A DNA stretch of 64,000 bases, taken from NCBI GenBank assembly GCA_021613535.1, contig CP075492.1, positions 868,001 to 932,000 on the forward strand. The letters run 5' to 3'. The number at the start of each line of letters is the position of its first letter. Position 1 is the first letter of the stretch. A model generated the notes under the pieces. It made no database searches. It was given only the letters and a program-made list of their open reading frames with translations, and was not told the DNA's origin. The translations under genes and the position numbers were made by a program. This document shows positions 10,912 to 23,609 of this stretch, one piece after another. Source of the stretch: Adineta vaga (Eukaryota > Rotifera).

Positions 10912-13108
10912 CCCTTTCGCTCCCGGCGACACATATGTGTGTGCAAATGTATTTATGCAGTAAAAGCCGTATTAGTATTTGTTTGAACCGTTTAGAAAAG
11001 CTTCTTATCGGTTGTTAGAAAGTGCCATAGTGATACATTTCTTCTTTCTTGCCTTTCTGTTGATATCTTTACTTATATACATTTCATCCATATTTTCTAT
11101 CGTTCTAGTACAATCACTTTTTTCGTTTTTTTCTTGGTATTTAGTATGCATTGTTTTTTGAAGCTGTGGCTGGTGTGTTTTTATCTTCCTGTTAACTTTT
11201 ACTTGGCTCTCTCTCTTCTACTAAATCTGAAACATTCTTTCCGTTTCTAATCAGTGCTGTATATATATATATATATATATCGCTCGAATAAATAAAAGAT
11301 GCAAGTAAGAACGAATAATAGACACTCTTTGCTGCGTAACTATTTCATACGCCTTCATCATGGCCGCGTCGAAAAAACGACATTTGGCTGAGAAAGAAGC
11401 TGAGAAAACTATGAATAATTTTCAATCCGACTTATCGTCAGAAGATGAGCTCTTGGGAGGTCTCAGTTCCATCACCATTGACTCCAGTGATGAAGAACTT
11501 CCAGCCGAACGTCATTGGCAGTCTGGAAGATTTACGCCGGTGACAACAGAGTTTCGTGGTGAGCCAGGTATCCGAAGTACAATTCTACGTGGTAGAAAAA
11601 CACCTTTTGATTATTTCCAACTATTTTTCGATGAGAATGCGATGCAGCATATAGTGGACGAAACAAATCGCTACTATTCTCAGAATCCAGCAGGCGAACG
11701 TCAACATATATCTAACTGGTACGACGTAACCTCGATGGAAATACATACATTTCTTGCAATTACAATGCTCACTGGGCTAATTAATAAAAATAGGATTCAA
11801 GACTACTGGAGCACCGATCCTTTATTATCTACGCCCATTTTCAGTCAGCATTTTACAAGGAATCGATACCAAGACATTCTACATTACTTGCACTTTAGCA
11901 ATAACGAAGATATTTCCGACAACAATCCTCTCGAGAAAATAAAACCAATCATAGATGCCTTGAAGAAAAAATTTTCAAATTGTGTCAATCCAACACAAAA
12001 TCTTTGCATTGTTCAAAGTCTTATATTATGGAAAGGAAGACTTGCATTCAAGCAATATATTCCATCGAAGCGTCACCGATTTGGAATCAAATCATTTGAG
12101 CTTGTCGATTGTGAAACTAAATTTATCCTCGACTTCATCGTTTACACCGGCTCAAATACAGAGTGTCAAATTACATCTGAACTTGGATTGAGTGGATCAA
12201 TTGTATTGGAAATGATGCGGCGTTATTTGAATAAAGGTCACCATCTATACGTCGACAATTGGTATACAAGTCCAACACTTTTCGAGCTCTTACATCGAAA
12301 TAAGACTGGTGCATGTGGTACCGTTCGTAAAAATAGAAAAGGATTACCACCTCTTACAACTAAATTGAAGAGAGGCGAGAATCAATACTCTCATACAAAT
12401 ATTTTATTGGCGCTAAAATGGTCGGATAAGCGAGAAGTACACATGCTTTCAACCATTCATTCAACAGCATATGCGAATTCAGACAAGGTAGATCATCAAA
12501 CTGGAGAAGAGATTGAGAAATCTGTCTGTATTCTGGACTACATCCAAAACATGGGTGGAATCGATCATGTTGATATGCAAATGTTATTTTCAGAGTGTAT
12601 AAGAAAATCGGTAAAATGGTATAAGAAAGTTTTTTTTCCACCTATTAGATATGGCGGTATACAATGCATTCGTAGTTTATAAACTGCAAAATGATTCGTC
12701 ACCTCACTTATCTGATTTTCGACTCGATCTGATCAGGAAAATTTTGACAAAATTCGGATCACAAAGATCAATTACTATCGGAAGACCACCGGCAAGGCCA
12801 CCTTCTCTCCGTTTAACTGCTCGGCATTTCCCTGCGCTCATTCCACAAACAACTCAACTAGAACAGCCTCGAAGACGATGCGTGGTGTGCTCATCTCATG
12901 ATCTTCGACGCGTTACACAATACATGTGTCCTGACTGCGATGTGCCATTATGTATTGTTGACTGCTTCAAAGACTATCATACAAAGACAAACTATTGATG
13001 TTTTCCGAACCAAGATTGAGTTTTCTTTCCGAAAAAAAATTAAAATCGTATTTAAAAATGACCTTTAAAACACCTAGTTTTCTCAAAAAAAAGCCGGGAG
13101 CCAAAAGG
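10912..13108 (+). mobile_element. piggyBac transposon with TTAA target sites
   Basis: The element is bounded by TTAA at 10908-10911 and 13109-13112. The left end is CCCTTTCGCTCCCGGC. The right end, reverse complemented, is CCTTTTGGCTCCCGGC, 13 of 16 matching. TTAA target duplication with CCC-type ends is the piggyBac signature, and a piggyBac transposase lies inside. Length is 2197 bp. A short TA microsatellite and an untranslated leader precede the gene. Confidence 0.9.
11360..12998 (+). pseudogene. piggyBac transposase (DDE_Tnp_1_7), one frameshift
   Basis: The ORF from ATG 11360 runs 440 aa and carries the piggyBac DDD core: D250 (LVDCETKF), D299 (LYVDNWYTSP) and D402 (GGIDHVDMQ). GRLAFKQYIPSKRHRFGIK is also typical. 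A run of eight T at 12630-12637 shifts the frame. The continuation (HLLDMAVYNAFVVYK onward, 12651-12998) is in the next frame and ends with the C-terminal cysteine-rich domain (CVVCSS, CPDCDVPLCIVDCF). The position usually filled by an Asp-Glu pair before the WKGRL block reads IVQS, so that acidic pair is lost. With the frameshift this argues for an inactive copy, although one slip in the T run would restore length. Expected size about 545 aa. Confidence 0.88.
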
Positions 13109-13112
13109 TTAA

Positions 13113-14224
13113 TACGCTAAGAAAACAAGTTTTGCCATGATATCATCTGACTTTACCGAATGAGTTCTATCTCGCATCCACATTTGACTTCTTCATAATA
13201 CATTTACTTCAAAATTTGTAATACTCGTTACGAAATATTATATGCAAATTATCTCAAGTCTATCATTGATGACACTTTGTCCAAAAGATGTCGCACAGAG
13301 ACAGTTCATTTTTCGATGTTTTGTCTTTTGTTACTTCTCGTCTACATACTACTCACAAAAAAAAGAATTATACGCTTCTGCGCAAAATAACATAATCAAT
13401 ATTCACAAAATATTAAAACACACTAAACAACTGTTGAGTCCACTGTGAGAAGGCCGACCATTCATAATAATCATCCAATCCTGTACAGATGCGTATACAT
13501 ATATGTACAAGAACAGAAAGAAAATACAGCAAAGCAAATAAAATATGCTTAATCAAGCGTAACTCAAACTTTTTCAGCGAGTCGAAGCATGAAATGTCCT
13601 TGTCTTCATTTGCTCGATTAGCAACAAGGTAACTAGTAACTATATTTCTTTCATACTTTTGCGTACATTTATCAAACGATTATCAATGCAACACAAATGC
13701 TTATTCAATCATTGGCACATATTCTTCACCATGAACATAATTTTAAGTTTTTATTAACCCTAATAAATACTTTACTAACATTAGGATCATGCGCATAATT
13801 CAAACATCGATCGATGATGTCTCCCTGACTTTATCCAATTCATAAACTTCATATATAATACAGGGCAATTGAACAACACATCATATATGAATCATAAAGA
13901 CAGTACAATATTAAAACAATATATTAGCAAGTCTTTTATACATCATTGTTTTATCTATATAATACATTCAACTAAAACTTCTACTACCCATTTCACCAGC
14001 AATTTATCCGTCTCTTTATAGTACGTGTCGCTGTGTCACTCTTTGATGTCGGACATATCTCAATCGGACCTTCTTGTTTTTTCATAGAAGATCTCACGTT
14101 GTTGTGTCCCAGATCATCGAGCAACCTTCATTTGACATATGAAACTCCGAAGGATTTTGCATTAAATGTACTGAGCTTTTAAGGATTCGTGAAGTTATTA
14201 CTGGTTCTGGTCAACTCAGACGAA
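13113..14224. other. Intergenic, nothing seen
   Basis: AT-rich flank of the piggyBac element; short ORFs only, with no domain or splice support. Confidence 0.4.
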
Positions 14225-14501
14225 GGGTGTGGGTGTGGGTGTGGGCGGGTGTGGGTGCGGGTTTGGGGTGGATAAATGTAGGTGAGTGTGAGTGTGGGTG
14301 GTGGATAATGTAATTATCGTCCATTCAACCACAGCCAAACCCATCCATATAAAGTTGTAAAACAAAGTTTTGAAATATCACTAATAAGATTTATGTGAGT
14401 GTGTGTGGTTTGCGTGAGGATCTGGATGTGAAAGAATTTATTACACAGCTACACTCACATCATAACCACTCTCCCTCCTACAACGAAACCCACACCCACA
14501 A
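14225..14501. repeat. Telomere-like G/C-arm hairpin 2 (composite)
   Basis: The longest G-rich arm in the window: GGGTGT units from 14225, degrading into GTGAGTGTGAGTGTGGG near 14300. A second G-rich tract follows at 14394-14412, and a C-rich arm ending ACCCACACCCACA at 14500. Looks like two hairpins merged or nested. Confidence 0.65.
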
Positions 14502-15812
14502 GAGAGGGTATACAATGGATTTTGATCATATTTTTATTATTTTTAAACAAAAAACTAAAACCAAGAGAGGACGCGTCACACCGTGCCGGTCACCTTGATA
14601 CACCTCTGAATACTCTACTTTGATCAACAGATCCCCTAGAATTCAATCATCAGTGCCGCTAACTAATATACTATGAGCAATATTCTTATTGGCGAAAATC
14701 TGACAGTATCCTCCCTCCCTCGGTACTTATTCGTTAGTCATTAGGAAAAGAAAACTTTCATACATCAGTAGAAGAATCATACCTGGATCAGTACGTTTTT
14801 CTAATAAATCATTATCTTCGTTTGACTCTTCAACGACACTCCGTGATAAATATTTAATTAGCATATGCTTAGGGTGGTTCCGATCAAAGTGTCGACGTGA
14901 TGCTTGAGAATAAGAGGGAGCTCTTGCATTCAACGGATGCACAGTGATGTCATGCCTGTTGCGGGGTCAGAAGAACATGTGTCGGTCACGTCTGTAGGGA
15001 CAGTGGGGGGTAGTGAGTGCAAATTTCTGTCCGTAAACGCTTCAACACTCCTTTTAGATCGTGTTTCACAAAAGAATGTCTTGATTCAACCAACGATTAG
15101 CACAATCGTATATCCATACAATCAATAATGGATACTTTAACGTAAGTTCTATGTAATATCAATTAATAGAAGAAAATTCTTGTGTTTCTCTGCAAGTTAT
15201 GTTGGTGCTTTGTTTTCAACATCTTCATTATCTTCATCACCAATATGATGGTTAGTTGTTCTACTGACGGCGAAGACTTTATTTCAACGAGTGTTGGTAG
15301 TACAGAAGATACATGTATACCATTGTAATCCAACGAACAATAAGAAGATATTGATAATACATTAACTTCGAAAGAGATTGCTGTTTTACTTATTGAGTTG
15401 CATTATGTTTATTCTTTGACAAGATCGTATATTAAACATAACTGTGAGCTGGTGCAACTAAAGAGAGTAGAAAATGCTTCATTTGGTTTTAACAATATTG
15501 GATCGTTAGTGCTTTGTGCGTATCGTTTAACCACGTTTCCTATCAAAATAGTGATATATCCTATTTGCTATAAACGATCATTAAGTCTCAAAATGTGTAC
15601 TAGTATAAGGTCGATTGCAATTCTCAATCTTCATTTGTTCCAGTACCAACACTAAATTATAATTTTGCACTTGATTCTCAAATTATATCAATAATTGAAT
15701 GAAACCCAATAGTGAAAAGAAAATCCAATCAACATCCTATTGCAGATATTACTCATAGTCTAATATATACGAACAAATATTTAAAACAGGATCTCAACCA
15801 TTTTAAACTTTA
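14502..15812. other. Degenerate sequence before CACTA-like remnant
   Basis: The minus-strand ORF at 14727-14942 contains ASRRHFDRNHPKH, which resembles the end of a BED-type zinc finger, but I cannot support more. Plus-strand fragments at 15398-15655 may be the eroded front of the transposase that follows. No intact gene. Confidence 0.3.
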
Positions 15813-17578
15813 TTGATGAATTCTGATGGTGGTTTAGCCAAAACAAGTTCAACATCTGTTTGGTTGACCACTTTCATTATTAGTGAGTTGTTATGGAGAT
15901 TAAGATTTCTTCTTGAAAATGTGATAATTGCTGTGGTCTCATCCAAGTGGAATGAAACCGAAAAAAAGAAGAGATTTCTGTACTTTTGTTTGATATAGTA
16001 AAAGAACTTTGTCGGCTCGAAGAAGTTATATCTGTATCCTTTAGTCATGTTAATGAAATTAATATAGAACAATTCATTAACATATTTTTACTGGCTTGTG
16101 CCAATGACAAATCAGCAAAATCACTTCTATTAAATCATAAAGAATCGACTGGATATTTTAGTTGTTCATGTTGCACTACGAAAGATAATTTTTCGATACA
16201 TAAATCAATAAATAACAATTATTTAACTTGTCTCTGAACTTGTCGTTCGATCTGTTTTTATTTTCAGTCATTTCAATTTCAAGCTGTTTTCATTTAAACT
16301 TCGATCATTGTAGGTAAATCAATACAAGCAGGAAGAACAACTGTTCGTTCGTTTGTTTATGATTGAAAAGAAAAAGTCATCTTAAGATGAGATTAAAACT
16401 TATAACGAAGCATATGCTTTTTGAAAATGTGAGTTTTATTTTATTTGCAAAACCTCATACAAAGCCATTTATATAGGGTAATAGATTGGCAAATTCTGAA
16501 TGAGTTTTCTCAAAAGAAGCGAGTATTGAATATTAAAAAGGATTCAAAGGACGCTGTGTATTGCAGTAATTCGCATATTTTGATGTTTAGGATCTTTCCT
16601 ATGCGATACCCTACATAATCTGTATCTTGGCATAACGGTAAAATCCTTTGTGATATTTTAGAAGATTATCTTACATTTCATGTAAGCTAAAATATTAAAA
16701 CTCCTTTTGTCAAAACCATCTCCTAAAGGTGATATTACTAATTCAATGACTACTGATGATCAAATAGATTTTGTTCGTGAAGCATTTGTTACAATTTCAT
16801 ATCCAGCAACAACTCACCGACAACCAAGAAATATTCGCCTGTTTCAACAATTCAAAGGAAACGAATTTAGAATGTTCTTCTTTTGGTTATTTGTAAGTTT
16901 ACTACTTTATAATCTCATTATACTATTTATCTTTATAAAGGATATTTGAAAATGTATTTACCAAATAACATTATGATCATTTAAAAGTATTGGGTTTTCT
17001 AGCTCATTTGGTAGAAGGTGAATACTTATTCATCAATGCACATGAAGATATTAGGGTTCTGGCTGCATACTCAGATGAAAAATTTGCATCTCCACATATT
17101 GTAAATCAAATTATTCATACGTTTTTTCTTCAATTGTTTATATTAATCTAGAAAAGACATGCAGTGTCAGCGATTCATTCTATAAGATATTTTCATTCTT
17201 GTGGACGTCATTATGGATCTATGTGTAATTATTCCACATCTTTATTCGAGTTGTCAATGGGTTGGTTAAGAATTTTCTTTTATAAAATATATCTATATAT
17301 TTCTCCGAACAGCTCACGAAAAATCAACTACAATTTCAGAGTTGACAAATAATATTGATTTATATCGGGAAGCTTCACTTCATACATCTTCTTCAACGCT
17401 TTCAAGAAAAGGCAAAGTGTGTATACGCCGTATATCATCATCGAATTTCATTTCTTTAGGGCTTCATTTAATCATTTCTTACATTGCACTTAGCAAAACT
17501 TTATTTCTAAATGAATTTAGACTAAATACTGACGATTTTAATGCAGTTCGTCATTCAAATGACTCTTGGATCCTGTAA
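15813..17578 (+). pseudogene. CACTA/EnSpm-like transposase ruin
   Basis: Pieces in order match a family of long animal transposases with a CACTA/EnSpm look. 15813 on: MNSDGGLAKTSSTSVW, matching the usual 'DGLPL.KSS...W' block. 15986 on, after a frameshift: VKELCRLEE, then ACANDKSAKSLLLNH and a CSCC knuckle. 16707 on: RQPRNIRLFQQFKGNEFR, matching the 'K..E.R.F' block. About 17000: HLVEGEYLF. 17164 on: the SIRYFHSCGRHYGSM block. The pieces are separated by stops and frame changes, so the gene is dead. The superfamily assignment is from memory of these blocks and is the weakest part. Confidence 0.5.
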
Positions 17579-20329
17579 AAGTCAAGCAATATTCAATACT
17601 CGATTGGATTTACAATCTGTATTGGTCATTTGGTGGATAAAAGTGAATTATATCTACCTCTGAACGAAATAAAAATTTGAGGGAAAACCTTTAGATGCAT
17701 CAATATTACGCAAGGTACTGCTCTTCTTAATTCAAAAAACCATCATCAATACATCTCACGCTGTTCAATAGCTCGCTTTTCGACCAGTTTATGAGAACAA
17801 CGACAGAAAATCAAATTCATTTCATTTTTCTCAATAACCTAACTTAACAAAATGTTCTTGGCTAATCTATTACTAAAATAAATATTTAACTACCAGATGC
17901 TTCATGTCAGAGAATATCCTGAAGCTTTTAAAACTAGCTTCCAAGCTTGATATGAAATCAGATTTTAACATCTTTTAAGATAAGTACATTTACTTTCGAT
18001 TATGGAACATAATAGATCTCTTTCCACTACAATCCTTCACATCGCATAAGACGACAAAGAAATATATTTAATGGATTACTAATGAACAAAATAGTTGATC
18101 TATGATCAGAATTCGTTTCAGTGCCTCTATTCCATTATTTATCTTACTCGGACGCATTTTAATATAGGAAAAGGTACATTTACAAAAAACAATTCATTTT
18201 AATTCCCCTTTTTCCGTCATGAACTTGATCGGGGACTAGATCTGGTCATTTTCCATCGATTTCGAGTAGTGAATCGGACACAAATCCAACAGATCTGCCG
18301 GTCGGAATGAACCAACAAGGACTACTCACAATACAAAGCCTAAACGAAATCTTTTCCCCACCATCAAAGCTTGTCTTTCATTAACAACAGTACCGACAAA
18401 CAGACATCAATAGGCATACTATAAATTCAAATTCCCACTCTCAAAATGAAACACAAGTACCATTGAGATTTCTCCGCCAGTGATGGAAATCAATAGCGTA
18501 TGGATAGTTTACGAGATAATAAAGCTCCAACCGAACAAGAGCGTCTGTTGAAGCCAATGTCAACGTCGAAATGAATGCTTCACTATAGATCAAGATCCTA
18601 AAGAGGATTTATTCCACTTAAAAGTAAAGCAACACACGAACGAGACCGTCTGTCGAAGGTGATGACCACACCGAGGTGCATCTCACATCAATGACGAAGA
18701 TGGAGCCACATCTACACCCATCCACAAGATGGAATGATGGAGATGGTTAGTAAAATATTTATTTGGATTAGTACACAATTATATAAAGTGTTCACAGATG
18801 TTAATCTCGTGTGAATAATCTAAGAGTCATCTGTAATTGATTGTACGCGGTTTGCTCAACACCTATAATGAGATGAAAAAATAGTTATAGCTACTACTCA
18901 CTTCCATGTTCGTCGAGCAAATGAAAAAGAGCGTGTTTGTTGCTTCTATTACTCGAAACGATACTAAGTTATGGTTGAATGAGCCCGTTTTAATACGATT
19001 GTATGATCAAATATCTTCGCTCGTCTAGGTTAATGTATATTGATGCGTTTGTATTTCACCATTACATGAGTCATTGATTTCGTTTAAATGTAACAGCGTA
19101 GTAATGCTCAATTTAATTATAGGTTGTAAATATTGATCTGCCGCTCTGGCGAAAAGATTAAATGTTTTTCACATTAAGTAACATTTTTATTGTACAAGGA
19201 ATAGAATTAGTTTTGATTCAATTATAGCGATTTATAATCGAAAATTTTAATTCAGATTTTGTTACAAAATAATTTTGATTAAGTCAATAAAATTGTCCAC
19301 TAGGTGGTGCAAGATAACTTATCATCAATTGAAATCTATAAGTGTGAAAAAAACGTTCATAAAAATATTCTCTATGAAAAACTGCAGAAAACGTTTGGAT
19401 TATTATCAGTAACGGATGAGTAAAAATATCGAATGTGAAGTGAAAATTGTCGGTTAACACTACGTGTGACTGAGGCCAAAGTTTGTTTTCTCATCATACT
19501 TTGTCGTATGATATTTTTATAAAACTCCAATTCAAGAAAGAAAGTTGAAGATATTAAAGTTATTGAACATAAACTTCAGTTACAAATAGGAGTGCAACAA
19601 ATCCTAGGGACGATTTCGGTTTGGATTTTACATTTGAGTCTAAAATGGTGATGAACCGGTAGTTGATGCGGAAGTACTTTACCTCCCTCCGCAAACACTT
19701 TAGTCTCTCCGAGGGGATGCTATAATTGCTGTAAATTTATGTGAGCTCTTTCCAAGAAAATCTTATTAGAGCTGAAGCCCGTTTGAACTCGTTTTAGTTC
19801 TGTTACTAGTCTGACGTAACGATTCTAGTGCTCCTATCGGCAATCGTTACATATGTTTAAAATATAGATTAGTAAATTTGCTTATCGAAAGTCAAGCAAT
19901 CCACATCTTACAGTATACAGTTATAAGAGATTACTTTCATGTATTGGTTAAAAATTGAACATGAAAATTTCTTCGTATGTACACTTATTGATATTAATGG
20001 TAGTCTGAGAAAAAGATTGAGCCATAGAATAAGTCGGAGTCTATGTGATAGAAATTTCCGAATTCTAAGTAGTATCATCATTTTTGTGAAAAACAGCCAC
20101 TTTCCACTTCCATGACATTTCATATATCAAAAGAATCTGTGCAAATAATGCAATGTGTATTTACCTGACATATGATCATCTTTTTCGTATTTTTCCTGAT
20201 GACACTTTCATCTAAAAGTCGATAGAAAAGTTTTCGGATAAAATGTTAAGAGCTTCGACGGATACATATAAGCCACTAGAACAACATAATAATTCGAAAA
20301 GCAAGGATATAATGAAGCATTTTTTACTG
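17579..20329. other. No gene; GC-richer patch at 18.2-18.75 kb
   Basis: No supported ORF. Around 18200-18750 the base composition is clearly less AT-rich than the flanks. Translations give Thr/Arg/Pro-rich broken peptides, which may be the corpse of a retroelement or an old gene. The rest is AT-rich. Confidence 0.3.
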
Positions 20330-20535
20330 GAAGGTTTCTAAAGATCAACAATTTATGATGCCATAATACGTTATGAAATTGGTTTATGAATTCAAGATCG
20401 TCCAAGAAAAGGTCGCCCATCAACATTCAATAAGAAAAAACTGAACTGTTTACAAAAAGCAGCTGAAAATCGTGTTGGCATAACTCAAAGAAATGTATTC
20501 ATACAATATTCGAAATCATGTTCGTCTTCTTGAAT
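20330..20535 (+). pseudogene. Tc1/mariner N-terminal HTH remnant
   Basis: The plus-strand reading gives STIYDAIIRYEIGL, a stop, then QDRPRKGRPSTFNKKKL and AENRVGITQRN. This is the paired helix-turn-helix DNA-binding head with the GRP hinge of Tc1/mariner transposases. At least two stops interrupt it. The matching catalytic half lies 70 bp away on the opposite strand. Confidence 0.6.
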
Positions 20536-20600
20536 AAATATTTATTATATGGCTTTATTCTGCACAAAACACAAAATTTACATGTATAAAAAATAAACAG

Positions 20601-21143
20601 TCAAAGTATTGAAAATGGTCCGTTTTTTCCTATGCTTCGTAGTTTTGTTTGTACTTTGTTCATCATTTTTTGAACGACTTTCATATCCATTTGCTTTATT
20701 TTATTAGTAATTCTTCTTTTCAATTGTAATTCAATTTGTGCTTCCCAACCTCCTTCATATACTTTGTCAGCCAGCATCGACCAGAAATTTTTTGTTGGTC
20801 GAACTTTTGGAACTTTTAGTGGATTGTCTTGTTTTATGATCAATTTCATACCATTTTGATGAAGCCATTTTGTTGTTTCCTTAGCATGATATGAAGATGC
20901 TCAGTCTGACCAAAATACATAATCATTATGAGTATGATGTTCATCAATGAATGTTAGAAGTTTACTCAAACAGTTGTGAATGTAAACATTGCTCGTAATA
21001 GCTTGACGTTTCGTAGTTCCAATGAATGGTTTTGAAAAACCTTTAGTTGATAATGCTAACTGTAACGAAAAAGAGATGTAATAAAAGCTTATTTCGTTAT
21101 TGCTGCAGCATATTATTTTATTTCTTTTCTTAATTGTGATCAC
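20601..21143 (-). pseudogene. Tc1/mariner catalytic domain remnant
   Basis: Two minus-strand ORFs in one frame are split by a TGA right after the second catalytic Asp (YVFWSD*ASSYHAK). Upstream is ALSTKGFSKPFIG, downstream PLKVPKVRPTKNFWSML and VYEGGWEAQIE. In active relatives the block reads RP.EDFW; here it is RPTKNFW, so the catalytic Glu is Lys. The spacing from Asp to that position is 37 residues, i.e. DD37E-like. Two independent defects make this dead. Confidence 0.75.
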
Positions 21144-21427
21144 AATGACAAACTAGAAGAATAACGTTAACGCTATTCTTTATGTAGAAGATATTTACTA
21201 CATTATACCACACACTAGTTGTATGCGATACTCCAGTTGTGTCTCATACAATACAGAACATAATCTTTTATACAGAACAGAAAAGAGAAGAGAACAAACA
21301 GTGACAGTACAAGGCAATACAGATAATCCGAACATTAGCATGACAAGAATATTACGCAAGGACGATATCTTATATAATTGACATCTTCAAATGTTAGAAT
21401 ATAAGTTATAATATCTTGATAGGTCTT
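21144..21427. other. Intergenic
   Basis: Nothing recognised between the mariner remnant and the hairpin. Confidence 0.4.
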
Positions 21428-21490
21428 GAGGATGTGGGTGTGGGTGGGTTCTTTTATCTTGTTTCAGCTACACCCACACCCACACCCCTC
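21428..21490. repeat. Telomere-like G/C-arm hairpin 3
   Basis: Left arm GATGTGGGTGTGGGTGGG (21430-21447), short loop, right arm ACACCCACACCCACACCCC (21470-21488). It ends 25 nt past the stop codon of the minus-strand beta-propeller gene, so it would lie in that gene's 3' UTR. Confidence 0.85.
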
Positions 21491-21515
21491 AATGTCATGT
21501 GTATTTTATACTCAT

Positions 21516-22370
21516 TTATAGATCATGAAATCGAAGTTCTTGTGAAGATAAATCGTCATTCATGACTTGTAAAATAAGACATCGATTATTTAGTAAAGTA
21601 GCATACATTATACTTTTACAATCGTAATCAATTGTTTGTTTAAGTTTACCGTTGTTGTCAATCAAAAATAGTTTTTTGTTATCCCATGGTACAAGAAGAA
21701 ATTCTCCTACCGGTAAAGAAAGTAGATTATGAGAATATTTATCAGTAAATGGAACAGTTTTTAATAATTTCATATTTTCTGCGCGACGTAGTTCAAACCA
21801 ACAATTGTTACGATATTCAGTTAAAATCAGACCTACACGTGTTCCATCACTGTTAAAACGAATCTTGCAAATTTCTTGATGTGATTGACAAGAAATAGGT
21901 GGACGAAATGTTGACATTAAATTCCAATCTGATAGATTGTAGAGTTTTATAACAGATCCAATACCATCATGACTTATCATAAATTTTTCGTTGGAAACTG
22001 TAAATGTTATTGACGAATATTTAAATGTTTTTATTTGTAATAATTGGGATTGTGTAGAATCAGTCATATCTAATCCATAAAGTATTCCTTCACTAAGAAT
22101 AAGAAATTTATTTAAATATAATGACCAACACATATCATTTATTTCATCTAATTCATGGTCAATTTTTCTTACAATAATTCCTTCTGCATTAATAAGACAA
22201 AAACTTTTGGAAGGACATATAATGATAAAATCATTATTAGCTGCCATTGCCCAATTTTGTACATCAATATTCATACTAAGTCTTGCTTTTTGTTTCACAT
22301 GATTGATATATAATAGTGCAGCAGATCCCATTATCGTTGATGTGTTATTATCAGTATGTGTTGTTACCAT
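21516..22370 (-). CDS. WD40-like beta-propeller protein, small
   Basis: An ORF of about 284 aa. The ATG at 22370 (MVTTHTD) is preferred over the upstream non-ATG extension. Repeating patterns of hydrophobic strands, such as FIIICPSKSFCLINAEG, KLYNLSDWNLMSTF, ICKIRFNSDGTRVGLILTE and KKLFLIDNNGK, fit degenerate WD40/propeller blades (about six or seven of ~42 aa). There is no GH or WD signature strong enough to name a family, and no signal peptide, so a cytosolic scaffold is likely. An upstream exon is possible. A telomere-like hairpin follows the stop codon at 25 nt. Confidence 0.55.
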   Translation of the reverse strand: MVTTHTDNNTSTIMGSAALLYINHVKQKARLSMNIDVQNWAMAANNDFIIICPSKSFCLINAEGIIVRKIDHELDEINDMCWSLYLNKFLILSEGILYGLDMTDSTQSQLLQIKTFKYSSITFTVSNEKFMISHDGIGSVIKLYNLSDWNLMSTFRPPISCQSHQEICKIRFNSDGTRVGLILTEYRNNCWFELRRAENMKLLKTVPFTDKYSHNLLSLPVGEFLLVPWDNKKLFLIDNNGKLKQTIDYDCKSIMYATLLNNRCLILQVMNDDLSSQELRFHDL

Positions 22371-22535
22371 TACTTCAAAAACAATAATTTTCAACTTTAT
22401 TTTTTCGTTATTTCTCTTTTTTCTTGTGAAATATTAAGTAATTTCATCAATTCAACAATTCATAATGTCATTTTTCTTTTCTTTCTGCAAAAAAGAATGA
22501 TTTTTTATTTTTTTTATTTTTAACTAAAGCCATCA

Positions 22536-22575
22536 TGAAGATGAGGGTGCAGCATAAAAATCACATTCATCTTCA
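22536..22575. repeat. Short hairpin related to the telomere-like family
   Basis: TGAAGATGAGGGTG (22536-22549) is answered by CACATTCATCTTCA (22562-22575), 12 of 14 pairing. The GATGAGGGTG word is shared with hairpins 1 and 8. Confidence 0.55.
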
Positions 22576-23609
22576 CGCTGACAAAATGGCTCTGTTGGTA
22601 AACATTGATCTATATAAAATGAGCATTTCTCATTTCGACGTTATTTTACCGCTTTATTGAGAGTAAAGTATCGGTAAAAAGCATAGGCGCTCATCCTCAT
22701 TTGTTTTTGTTCATACATCTTGTAGATAAGCCCGAATGATTTAAAATTGTGGATATCTCTATGATATGTGCAATAGTCGTTTTACTATCAACCATAAAAA
22801 ATAGATGTAAGTAGGAACAGATGTCAAAAAGGAATTTTATAGGCGTACATTTACGTCAAATACTTTGTAGTACGAAACTTTAGCATTTTAAATAAATTTT
22901 GAGAGAATTAAACGCATGAACCAACTCCTATACAAATAATTTGATGTAACGAATCGGAAATTGTAAGATTAAATGATTAATGAATACTATCTTCAGTCTG
23001 TTTTCATTTTCACTCGAATCTTCATGTTATATATACATTCCAATGCCCACTTTAAAGTTATTCTTACTCCAATTTCATCATCTACCTTACTAGCGAGTTA
23101 ATTACCTTTAATATAGAACACTAATGAGTGTGAGTTCATGCTGCTATTTTGTTTCTGATACATCAGCATCAGTTTGTAATCCACCTAGCTCTAGTGTATG
23201 TTCAACAAGCAACCTGAGTTATCAGACAACTGTGCCTTCTTTATCAGATTAGGGCAATTCTTTCAGTGAACTTACTTTTCAAATAAACCAAGTTCATTCT
23301 TTGTTACTGTGATTCATCCACGCTGAAAGTTTTTCAATCGTCGAACAGATCACATTCTCATTTGGCTGACTCACACAGATCTATTTATCCGAATCTAAAT
23401 TTTATCCAGCTTACTCTCGTCGAAGCACAGTTTTCGGATCCTGAATCACTGCTGAAGATGATAATGATGCACACGATTTTAAAGAATATTTTATTTAAAA
23501 TGAAACAAAATACAAAACATTGACATGAAACTGTTGGATAGTTCGTCAACTTTTCTTCTAATTAATGACGATTTTTATGGAAACAACGATTTATTCGTGC
23601 TTTCCAATA
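22576..23609. other. Intergenic
   Basis: A 42-codon ORF from 23123 (MSVSSCCYFVSD...) is Ser/Cys-rich but unsupported. Otherwise nothing seen. Confidence 0.35.

Noticed and set aside
11277-11280. TA run before the piggyBac gene as a promoter
   Set aside because: A TATA-like role is possible, but a plain TA microsatellite gives no specific support.
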